From Afipia sp. 1NLS2 (GTDB taxonomy: Bacteria; Pseudomonadota; Alphaproteobacteria; Rhizobiales; Xanthobacteraceae): a DNA stretch of 64,000 bases. The DNA lies in the NCBI RefSeq assembly GCF_000178995.1, contig NZ_ADVZ01000001.1, forward strand, positions 1,336,001-1,400,000, written 5' to 3'. Shown piece by piece: positions 53,643 through 62,062 of the stretch. The position numbers and the translations under genes are program-made. How positions within the stretch are numbered: position 1 is the first letter of the stretch; every line of letters begins with the position of its first letter. The notes beneath the pieces are model-generated. The model searched no databases. It worked only from the letters and a program-made list of their open reading frames with translations, and was not told where the DNA came from.

Positions 53643-54899
53643 ATGTTCGAGCGGTTTGTGGAGCGACGGGCGGAGGAAGCCCTTTCTGATACGCCGGTGG
53701 TCCTGATCGTGGGCCCGCGTCGTGCCGGCAAGACCACGCTCGTCCGAAAAATGGGAGAAGCCGGGCGGACCTATATCACGCTCGATGATCAAACGGTCCT
53801 TGAGGCCGCCCAGTCCGATCCCGCCGGCTTCATCCGCGGCCTCGATCGGGCCATTATCGACGAAATCCAGCGCGCGCCCGACCTGCTGTTGGCCATCAAG
53901 AAGACGATTGATGAGGACTATCGGCCGGGTCGCTTCCTGCTCACCGGCTCGGCGAATGTCCTGACTTTGCCGCGAGTCGCCGACAGCCTGGCCGGCCGGA
54001 TGGAGACCATACAGATGCTGCCGCTCGCAAGGGCGGAGATCGAAGGCCGGACGCCGACTTTCCTGGAGCATCTCTTCGCAGGGAAGCTCCGGAGCCAGCG
54101 CGATGCAATCCTCGGCGACGATCTCGTCCAACTTGTCTTGCTCGGCGGTTTTCCCGAAGCGATCAGCCGCGACAGCGAGCGGCGGCGGCAGGACTGGTCG
54201 AGGTCCTATCTCACCTCGATCCTCACGCGCGATCTGCGGGATATCGCTGACGTCGAGAAGCTGACGGAACTTCCGAAATTCGTAAGGCTGCTGGCCGAGC
54301 ACTCCGGCCAGTTGGTCAACTATTCGCAGTTCGGCGCCGGCATCAACGTCAGCCATAAGACGGGGCAGCGCTATGTCGGGCTGCTTGAGCAGGTGTTCCT
54401 GATCGCGACGGTGCAACCTTGGTTCACCAATGCCCTCAAGCGCATCGTGAAGACGCCGAAGCTGCACTTCCTCGATTCTGGGCTGCTAGCGACTGTGCGC
54501 GGTCTTTCCTTCGACAGGGTCAAGGCAGATCGCAGCACGTTCGGCGCGCTGCTCGAAAGCTTCGTGTTCGCGGAGATTCTGAAGCTGATGACGGCCTCGG
54601 ACCTGCGGCTGACGCCTCACCATTTTCGGGATCGGGACGGGCGCGAGGTCGACATCGTACTGGAACGCGATGACGGGATGATCGCAGGCATCGAAGTCAA
54701 GGCGAGCGCGACGGTTAAAGCCGGTGATTTCGGGGGCCTGCGGGCCTTGGCCGAGGCGTGCGGGGACCGCTTTGCTTTTGGCGTCGTCCTTTATGACAGC
54801 ACGGACGTCGTGCCGTTCGGCGACAGGCTGGCGGCAGCGCCATTGTCAAGTCTTTGGAATGGAGCGCCGCGGACGAACAAGGCGGACAAATCAAGATAG
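53643..54899 (+). CDS. AAA ATPase with DUF4143 domain
   Basis: A 418-residue P-loop protein: Walker A VGPRRAGKTTLVRKMG near residues 25-40, AIIDEIQRAPDLL near 74-86, sensor FLLTGSANVLTL, then the DUF4143 region with a nuclease-like core (GREVDIVLERDDG, IEVKASATV). The family is broad, often single genes of unknown use. Here it heads an operon with two large nucleotide-hydrolysing proteins (20 bases to the next gene). GGAG lies 7 bases before the ATG and repeats directly upstream. In this context a regulatory or accessory defence role is inferred. Confidence 0.82.
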   Translation: MFERFVERRAEEALSDTPVVLIVGPRRAGKTTLVRKMGEAGRTYITLDDQTVLEAAQSDPAGFIRGLDRAIIDEIQRAPDLLLAIKKTIDEDYRPGRFLLTGSANVLTLPRVADSLAGRMETIQMLPLARAEIEGRTPTFLEHLFAGKLRSQRDAILGDDLVQLVLLGGFPEAISRDSERRRQDWSRSYLTSILTRDLRDIADVEKLTELPKFVRLLAEHSGQLVNYSQFGAGINVSHKTGQRYVGLLEQVFLIATVQPWFTNALKRIVKTPKLHFLDSGLLATVRGLSFDRVKADRSTFGALLESFVFAEILKLMTASDLRLTPHHFRDRDGREVDIVLERDDGMIAGIEVKASATVKAGDFGGLRALAEACGDRFAFGVVLYDSTDVVPFGDRLAAAPLSSLWNGAPRTNKADKSR

Positions 54900-54919
54900 C
54901 CGCCGAGAAAGGGGAAACG

Positions 54920-57898
54920 ATGCTTAGCAGAGGGTCAGAATGGCGAAGATGGGAACCGCATATCCACGCGCCCGGCACGGTCATGAACAATCAGTTCAGC
55001 GGCCCGAACGCTTGGGGTGACTATCTGACCGCGCTTGAGCAGGCCGCGCCGGTCATCGAGGCGATCGCGGTCACGGACTACTACGTGACCGATACTTACG
55101 AGGAGGTGCTGCGGCACAGGGCGGCTGGCCGCCTGCCCAGCACCAAGCTGGTCTTCCCCAACGTGGAACTCCGGCTCGACGTTGCGACGGCGAAAGGCGG
55201 CTTCGTCAATCTCCACCTCTTCGTCAGCCCGGAGGATCCGCAACATCTCGACGAGCTGCGGCGTCTGCTATCGCGCCTGCAGTTCAACGTCATGCAGGAT
55301 CGTTTCGATTGCACGCGGGCCGATCTCATCCGGCTCGGCAAGAAAGCCGATCCCAGCATTACGGACGAGTGGGCCGCGCTGGCCTATGGGGCCAACCAGT
55401 TCAAGGTCAGTTTCCAGAAGCTCCGCGAAGTGTTCTCCGAAAGCGGATGGGCGAAGACAAACATCCTGATCGCAGTGGCCGGCGGCGCGACGGACGGTAC
55501 GTCGGGCGTGCGGGAAGCTGCGGATCAGACGATCCGGCGCGAAATCGAAGGCTTCGCCCATGTGATCTTCGCGGGTAGCCCGGCGCAGCGTGAGTTCTGG
55601 TTGGGCCAGAGAGATCTCGGCCCCGACGAAATCCGCACCCGCTACGGCGGCCTGAAGCCCTGTCTGCACGGGAGCGATGCGCACAAGCTCGACGACGTGG
55701 CGTCCCCATTTGGAAATCGCTTCTCGTGGATCAAGGGCGGGCTCGAATTCGATGCGCTCCGCCAAGCGTGCATCGATCCCGAGGGGCGCGCCTATGTCGG
55801 TGAGCAACCGCCGGGCTCGGCGATGCCGTCGCAAGTCATCTCCCACGTCCAGATCGGCGATGCAGATTGGGCCACCACGCCCGACATCCCCCTCAATCAC
55901 GGCCTTGTCGCTATCATCGGCGCGCGCGGATCGGGAAAGACGGCCCTGGCCGACGTGATCGCGGCCGGCTGCGACGCGATTTCGCCGTCGGGCTGGAACG
56001 CCGATGAGAATATCAGCCCGTCGTTCCTGGCCCGGGCGCGCAGGTTGATCGGCAACGCATCGACGACGCTGACCTGGGGCGGGGGCGCGACGGTCACGCG
56101 CGCCTTGGATGGCAGCGACGCCAACGGCCATATGACCTTTCCGCGCGCCCGGTATCTCTCCCAGCAATTCGTCGAGGAGCTTTGCTCGGCCAAGGGCGTC
56201 TCCGACGGCCTGGTTGACGAAATTGAGCGCGTGATCTTCGAGTCGCATTCGCAGGACGATCGTGAATGGGCGCTCGATTTCGCCGAGCTGCGCGACCAGC
56301 AGACTTCGCGGTTCCAGCAGGCACGCGAGCGCGAGGCCGAGGCGATCGCCGACATCTCGGACCGCATCGCCACGGAGTTTGAGAAAGAAAGCCTTGTCGC
56401 GACGCTGACCACCCAGGTCGGGCAAAAGAAGAAGTTAATCGCGGATTACACAGCTGATCGTGCCAAGCTGGTCGTCAAGGGCACCGAGGCGCAGGTCACC
56501 CGCCACACGCGGCTCAGCGAGGCGGCCCAGACACTTCGCAACAAAATCCAATCCTTCGGGAATCAGCGCCGCACCTTCGTCGCCCTGCAGGACGAGGTCC
56601 GCAGCGTCCGCGCCACCGGCGCGCCGGAAATGTTGCGCCAAGCTCGGGCGCGACATGGCGCCAGCGGCATGAGCGACCAGCAATGGGACGATTTCCTGCT
56701 GATCTATAAGGGCGACGTCGACAAGAGCCTCACGGCCTATATCGCATGGGCCGATGGCGAGGTCCGCAAGCTCAACGGCGTTCCACCACCGCCCGGCGCC
56801 CCGAACGTCGCCCTGATCCCGGACACAGCCGATCTTTCGGCGCTTCCGCTCGCGCCGATCGCCGCCGAAATGACGCGCCTCGAGGCGCTGTTCAGCGCCG
56901 ATAAGGTCGTCCGCGACCAATACGCGGCGCTGACCGGCCGCATCGCGCAGGAGAACTCCGCGCTCCAGACCCTCGAAATCCGGCTCACGGATGCGCAAGG
57001 CGCGGCGGTCCGTCGGAAAGACCTTCAGACCGTGCGCGACAACACCTACGGCCGGGTGTTCGAGGCGATCATCAACGAACAGAGTGCGCTGGCTAGTCTT
57101 TATGCCCCGCTGATGGCGCGGCTGGCGGCATCGTCGGGCACGCTGAAGAAGCTCAGCTTCGCGGTTCGCAGGATCGCCGACGTTCAAGCGTGGGGCTCGG
57201 TTGCGGAAGAGGAACTCCTCGATAGGCGCAAGACCGGCCCATTTTACGGACGGGGCTCCCTAATCGCGGCCGCCACTGAAGCGCTCAAGCCGGCCTGGGA
57301 GACGGGTTCGGCGGTCGAGGTTCAGGCGGCTATGACCGCGTTCATGGCAAGATACCTCAGAGATCTGCTGTCTCACGCACCTTTTGCGCCCACGCAGCAG
57401 GCCGAATTCCGGGCCTGGTCGAAACGGTTCGCGCATTGGCTTTTCGGCACCGATCACATCACGGTCCGGTACGAGATTTCCTACGACGGCGTCGACATCC
57501 GGAAGCTGTCGCCTGGCACGCGCGGCATTGTGCTGCTGCTGCTGTATCTGGCGTTGGACGATTCAGACGATCGACCATTGATCATCGATCAGCCTGAGGA
57601 AAACCTCGATCCCAAATCGGTTTTCGACGAGTTGGTGGCGCTGTTTGTCGCGGCCAAGGCGAAGCGCCAAGTGATCATGGTCACGCACAACGCCAACCTC
57701 GTCATCAACACCGATGCGGACCAGATCATCGTCGCATCGGCGGGTCCGCATCCTTCGGGCGGTCTTCCGCCGATCACCTATGTGTCGGGCGGTCTTGAGA
57801 GCGCGGAAATCCGCAAGGCGGTGTGTGACATCTTGGAAGGCGGCGAGGCCGCCTTCCGCGAGCGGGCCCGTAGACTGCGCGTGAGGCTGGAGCGATGA
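54920..57898 (+). CDS. PHP phosphoesterase-SMC/ABC ATPase fusion (TrlF/Ppl-like)
   Basis: A 992-residue protein. Residues 1-300 are a PHP-type phosphoesterase: WEPHIHAPGT (HxH), AIAVTDYYV, PNVELRLD, VNLHLFVSP and GSDAHKLDD (DxH). An SMC-like ATPase follows: Walker A IGARGSGKTALADVI near residue 332, a helical/coiled region at about 440-720, signature LSPGTRG near 864, Walker B PLIIDQPEENLD near 885 and H-loop VTHNANLVI near 921. This layout matches TrlF-type ATPases and the Ppl antiphage proteins. The ATG at 54920 has a GAAAGGGGA site. Its end overlaps a coupled ATG at 57895. Confidence 0.85.
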   Translation: MLSRGSEWRRWEPHIHAPGTVMNNQFSGPNAWGDYLTALEQAAPVIEAIAVTDYYVTDTYEEVLRHRAAGRLPSTKLVFPNVELRLDVATAKGGFVNLHLFVSPEDPQHLDELRRLLSRLQFNVMQDRFDCTRADLIRLGKKADPSITDEWAALAYGANQFKVSFQKLREVFSESGWAKTNILIAVAGGATDGTSGVREAADQTIRREIEGFAHVIFAGSPAQREFWLGQRDLGPDEIRTRYGGLKPCLHGSDAHKLDDVASPFGNRFSWIKGGLEFDALRQACIDPEGRAYVGEQPPGSAMPSQVISHVQIGDADWATTPDIPLNHGLVAIIGARGSGKTALADVIAAGCDAISPSGWNADENISPSFLARARRLIGNASTTLTWGGGATVTRALDGSDANGHMTFPRARYLSQQFVEELCSAKGVSDGLVDEIERVIFESHSQDDREWALDFAELRDQQTSRFQQAREREAEAIADISDRIATEFEKESLVATLTTQVGQKKKLIADYTADRAKLVVKGTEAQVTRHTRLSEAAQTLRNKIQSFGNQRRTFVALQDEVRSVRATGAPEMLRQARARHGASGMSDQQWDDFLLIYKGDVDKSLTAYIAWADGEVRKLNGVPPPPGAPNVALIPDTADLSALPLAPIAAEMTRLEALFSADKVVRDQYAALTGRIAQENSALQTLEIRLTDAQGAAVRRKDLQTVRDNTYGRVFEAIINEQSALASLYAPLMARLAASSGTLKKLSFAVRRIADVQAWGSVAEEELLDRRKTGPFYGRGSLIAAATEALKPAWETGSAVEVQAAMTAFMARYLRDLLSHAPFAPTQQAEFRAWSKRFAHWLFGTDHITVRYEISYDGVDIRKLSPGTRGIVLLLLYLALDDSDDRPLIIDQPEENLDPKSVFDELVALFVAAKAKRQVIMVTHNANLVINTDADQIIVASAGPHPSGGLPPITYVSGGLESAEIRKAVCDILEGGEAAFRERARRLRVRLER

Positions 57899-57956
57899 GC
57901 GCGGCCAACCTCATCAGTAAGCGTGCCAGGAAGACGCAGCAAATGGACGCCGAGAT

Positions 57957-60900
57957 TTGACCGCGCTGCCTCCAGAATCTGTGGCAGGCGGCGCCAAGGC
58001 CGCACTGGACGGCTACGAGTATCAGCTCGGCGTCTCGGTGTTGGCCGCTCTGCGGTTGATGCTGATCACCAAGTCGGCGAGCCGGATCACGCTCGAACCC
58101 GCCAACGAGGAAGATCTGGAGTCGGACCTCGAACCTGCGACGCCTGGCCGTGTCCAACCTAGCGCGAACGTGGCAGACGGCTACAAGCTCGTTGTGCAGG
58201 TGAAGCTCCGCAACAGCGGCCCCTGGTCAATCACCGACTTCGAAGCGTTGCTCAAACGCGGCACGACCCGTCGACCGGCCAAACATCATCTCGACGATCC
58301 TGGCACGCGCTATCTTCTGATCACGAACGCCGACGCCAGCGGCGTGGCGCGCGACCTCTTGGTACAGGGCTTGGAGGAGTGGCCGGAAGAGCAAACTTTC
58401 CCGGCCAGCCTATCGGGGACGTTACCCCATGGGCCGGAAGGCCGGATAGCTATCTGGGGCGTTCTCACCGAGCGTCTCTTGGACTTGGAGATCAACGACA
58501 TCCTCGGCTCTCTTTTGCGGGTGCCGCAAAGCCGACAAGCCGAGTGTCGCGCGCGGCTGCGCGACGAGGCTCGGCAACGAATGCGCGGGACGAGCCCAGG
58601 TGTGTGGACGCGCGAGGACTTGCTGAGCATCATCCGCGGCTGTGGCGGTTATCTGGCGAGCGCTCCCCAACTCGAGGCGTTCGTGCCGCCGGGAAACTAC
58701 CAAGCCCTAAGCGATCTGCTCGAACGGCGGAACGCCCTTGTCATCACCGGACCTTCGGGTACGGGCAAGACTTGGACGGCGCTGGCGCTGGTTGATCAGG
58801 CGCGGCAGCGGCCTTCCGCGCCTGAAATCATCCAGGTCAACGTCAACAACGGTCCCTCAAGCATGCGGACGCTGACCGACACCGGCCCAAAGCTCTTCTA
58901 TGTCGAGGATCCGTGGGGGCAGTATAGCTTGCGGGGTGGCACCGACGTCTGGACCGAACAACTGCCGAGGCTGCTGCGCGAGGCGCACGCTGGGCATCAG
59001 TACGTCATCACCTCGCGTACCGACATGCTCGGTCAGGCCAAGGCCGACGAGGGTCTCAAGCGTTGGACCGTGGTGCTAGACGCCGACCAATACCGGGATG
59101 GCGAACTCGCGGATATCTACGACAAACGCTTGGAACTCCTGGCGACGGAGCTGCAGGCCAAGGCCTTGGATTTCCGGACGGACGCCTTGGAAGCGCTTGA
59201 AACACCGTTCGAAATCGATCTGTTCTTTACTTACATGGCCGACGGCCCTGAGCCGGATGAAGTCGATCCTGCCTTCTTTCGGCGAATCCTCGCGCTGGCC
59301 CATCGCGATGCTGTGGAAGGCGTGGTCGTTTCTTATCTGAATGCCAGCGATCAGACCGGCTGGTCGGCAATCATCTGGGCGCTGCTGACGGCCAGATCGC
59401 AATTTGACCGCGGCCAGTTGATTGGGCTTAGCCGACAACTGCGGATCACCGTCCCGACTTTTTCCGATGGGCTGGAGAAGCTGGTGAATCGGCTCGTCGC
59501 GACGCGCCATCTGCGCCAGCCCGGCCTGACCGTCAGCTTCTCGCACCCGAGCGTCCGCGCTGGTTTCGAGATCTTCATCAAGGAGAATTGGGCGCGTAGC
59601 CAAACGGCATTGACGTCGATGATCTCCGCCTTAACCCAGCTCGGTGGTTCGCAGCGAGACTGGGCGTTCGAGACCGCGGCGCGTTCGCTCAAGGCGATCG
59701 CCGATCTCGTTGGCGCCGCTGACAATCTTGACATGGAGTTTGAGGCCGATAGCGCCAGTCGGGCTAGGATCGACGCTTGGCTGGAGGAGAGCTTGGTCGA
59801 TCCGCGAGCCGATTTCCGGCCCGTGCTGCAACTGGCTTCTGACGTCGGCACGCAGAAGTCGATCCCGTCAGAACTCGCGCGCTGGTTCATCCAGGGTATA
59901 CGGCGCGGCGGCCAGTTCTTCCTCGACAGATGGCAGCCGCCGAGCTTCGACGACGCTTGGTATGAGCGCGTCTCGGCCGATACTCGGTCGTTCGCGATCG
60001 CTGATCGCTTTGTCCGTGAGCAATTGCCTGAGGACCGGGACGGCTTCGGCGATACCTTTCCTAATAAGCTTGATCGGATCGCGACCGGCCTAACACCAGC
60101 CTTTCTTGCGGCAGCGCGCAAATTGGTCGCTTCCGGCTTCGACAGAAATGTCGGCGCGGTGGCCGCTGGCGCCGTGCGAGACCTTGACCGCTATGAAGAG
60201 GTGCTCGAGGCGGCGCTCGAAGAACTAGCGAGGCTTCGCCGCTCATATGAGCGCGAAGGTAAAGAACAATGGCGCGCGATCGAAGACGGTGAATGCGATG
60301 CGGCCGTCGAGGAAGGCTACCAATCCCAGCATGAGGAAGATGGCTATGCCGCCGGCACTCTCGTTGATGCCTATGTGAAGCAAGTCAGGGCACTCGGCCG
60401 CTGGCGGGCCTTGGCTGAACATCCCCGGATCGCTGAGCTGTGTCGCGCGTGGGCCGACGACGTCGCACGGGCGAGCGGACCGGTTCCGCTGGAGGAACTT
60501 CGGACCCTCATCGCTGTCGCGCGGTCCAGCAATGACGAAGACCGTGTCTGGGAGGCAGCGCGCGAGCATTGGCAAGCCTCGCTTTCCTCCGACCTTGAAG
60601 AGCGGATTCTCTCGAATCCGAGTGACGAGAGTTTGCGCGGTGCGCTCGCCTATTGCGCCTTGATCAAATCGCCGACCGCGCTCGCGCGGTGCTTCGAACG
60701 ATTGGCCCACACACCCGCATCTTTCGTGCATCTGCTGGTGGACGCGCACGCGGCGCAGCGCCGCATTTCGAGCAAGACGCGGGCGCGGCGGATCCGATCT
60801 CTCATGGCGATGCTTCCGGGTGTGGCCGTCGAGATATTTCAGGCCCTATCCCTGAAAGATAAAGCCGCATCAGTTGTCGGCCGAGAGGCCCTGCACTTGC

Positions 60901-61943
60901 TGGACCAAGCGGCAGAAGCAGCGACGCCCTCGGTACTTGACGAGATTGTGCAGGTACTGATCGCCAGCGGCGGTGCCCCGTCAGCGGCCATCCGACGTTG
61001 GCTTATTGAGACCGCGGACCATCGACTGGCAAAGGCCGCTGCCCAAGCCGCAATTCTTATCGAGGACGATACGCTGGTGTGGCTCGCGCTTGATCACGGT
61101 CGAGCGGACGCCCGTGAGGTTGCCCTTCCGTATCTTGCAGCGCGATTGCCAGATCCGCTGCCGCCGCGCCTACTGAACTTCTCGTCCGATCCGGGTAGCC
61201 GGGTCCGGCGAGCCCTAGTCCGCATCCTTGCCACGCGGCGGTGCGCCGAGCATCAGGGCGTGCTCCGCAGACTGGTCGATGATGATTGGTCGGATGCTGA
61301 AGCGTTTCACAACGAAGAACCATCGTACCCCATCGCACGCGAGGCGGTTGTCGGGCTCGCCGCCTATGGCAGCCTTTCGGATGACATTGGTGAGGCCCTG
61401 TTGTTTAGGGCTGAACGCACAGACGACCGCTCGCTTGGCATGGTGGCGCTAGAGACCGCTGCGCAATGCTGCAGTCCGGCCATACGCCGGAAGATCTGGG
61501 CTCTGTCTTTCATCGACCAAGCTCGCTGGGTCCGGGTCGACGCCATAGATGCCCTGAGTCAGGCCGATGTTGTCGAAAGCGAGATTCTCGACGCGATCAC
61601 CGCCAAGCTTCTCCTGCGATTAGCGCCGCCCTTGGCCGCCTCCGCCTGCGTTTTGCTCGCGACTCATGGTCGGGTCGAGGCCGTGGTCGCGGCGATGGAG
61701 CGAGTTGCATATTCGACCAAGCGGCGCGCGCTGTTGCTGCTTGGCGTCTGTGGCCTCGCGGATCGCGACCGCTCGGCGGCGCTCGGGCTGTTGGCGTTGC
61801 TCGGATCAGATCACCCCGCGCAGCAGCTGCTCGATCTGGGCGAGGGCGAACGGTTGCCGAAAACAGTGCTCGACGATCTTGGCCATATTCGTGTTCGTAA
61901 GGCCGTGCAGGGCTGGCTCGACGACAAAATCGCAAGGGACTGA
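57957..61943 (+). CDS. Avs-like STAND NTPase with N-terminal nuclease and long repeat region
   Basis: A 1,328-residue protein. N-terminal 180 residues: a PD-(D/E)xK-like nuclease (GYEYQLGVSVLAALRL; acidic residues near 50-60; YKLVVQVKLR near 75-85), as in DUF4297/Cap4- or Mrr-like effectors. An nSTAND-type NTPase follows: P-loop ITGPSGTGKTW near 263-273, LFYVEDPWGQ near 313 and YVITSRTDML near 347. From about 650 to the end the sequence is Ala/Leu-rich helical repeats (HEAT-like), the usual place of the phage-protein sensor in Avs. The open frame starts at a TTG, but an ATG at 57895 overlapping the previous stop reads 21 codons before a TGA at 57958; one T more in the T3 run 57955-57957 would join it. 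Confidence 0.82.
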   Translation: MTALPPESVAGGAKAALDGYEYQLGVSVLAALRLMLITKSASRITLEPANEEDLESDLEPATPGRVQPSANVADGYKLVVQVKLRNSGPWSITDFEALLKRGTTRRPAKHHLDDPGTRYLLITNADASGVARDLLVQGLEEWPEEQTFPASLSGTLPHGPEGRIAIWGVLTERLLDLEINDILGSLLRVPQSRQAECRARLRDEARQRMRGTSPGVWTREDLLSIIRGCGGYLASAPQLEAFVPPGNYQALSDLLERRNALVITGPSGTGKTWTALALVDQARQRPSAPEIIQVNVNNGPSSMRTLTDTGPKLFYVEDPWGQYSLRGGTDVWTEQLPRLLREAHAGHQYVITSRTDMLGQAKADEGLKRWTVVLDADQYRDGELADIYDKRLELLATELQAKALDFRTDALEALETPFEIDLFFTYMADGPEPDEVDPAFFRRILALAHRDAVEGVVVSYLNASDQTGWSAIIWALLTARSQFDRGQLIGLSRQLRITVPTFSDGLEKLVNRLVATRHLRQPGLTVSFSHPSVRAGFEIFIKENWARSQTALTSMISALTQLGGSQRDWAFETAARSLKAIADLVGAADNLDMEFEADSASRARIDAWLEESLVDPRADFRPVLQLASDVGTQKSIPSELARWFIQGIRRGGQFFLDRWQPPSFDDAWYERVSADTRSFAIADRFVREQLPEDRDGFGDTFPNKLDRIATGLTPAFLAAARKLVASGFDRNVGAVAAGAVRDLDRYEEVLEAALEELARLRRSYEREGKEQWRAIEDGECDAAVEEGYQSQHEEDGYAAGTLVDAYVKQVRALGRWRALAEHPRIAELCRAWADDVARASGPVPLEELRTLIAVARSSNDEDRVWEAAREHWQASLSSDLEERILSNPSDESLRGALAYCALIKSPTALARCFERLAHTPASFVHLLVDAHAAQRRISSKTRARRIRSLMAMLPGVAVEIFQALSLKDKAASVVGREALHLLDQAAEAATPSVLDEIVQVLIASGGAPSAAIRRWLIETADHRLAKAAAQAAILIEDDTLVWLALDHGRADAREVALPYLAARLPDPLPPRLLNFSSDPGSRVRRALVRILATRRCAEHQGVLRRLVDDDWSDAEAFHNEEPSYPIAREAVVGLAAYGSLSDDIGEALLFRAERTDDRSLGMVALETAAQCCSPAIRRKIWALSFIDQARWVRVDAIDALSQADVVESEILDAITAKLLLRLAPPLAASACVLLATHGRVEAVVAAMERVAYSTKRRALLLLGVCGLADRDRSAALGLLALLGSDHPAQQLLDLGEGERLPKTVLDDLGHIRVRKAVQGWLDDKIARD

Positions 61944-62062
61944 AGCCAAGCGGTCGAGCTCTGGGGGAGTGCGCCCCGCCGCGTTTCCATGACGCGGACC
62001 TTGCGCGGCCGTAGGTGCTGGCTGCCAGGGACCGCAGTAAGGGTTCGTCGGTCGTGACCCGT

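Noticed and set aside
55268-56425. 385-codon minus-strand frame inside the PHP-SMC gene
   Set aside because: Antisense shadow; catalytic motifs are on the plus strand.
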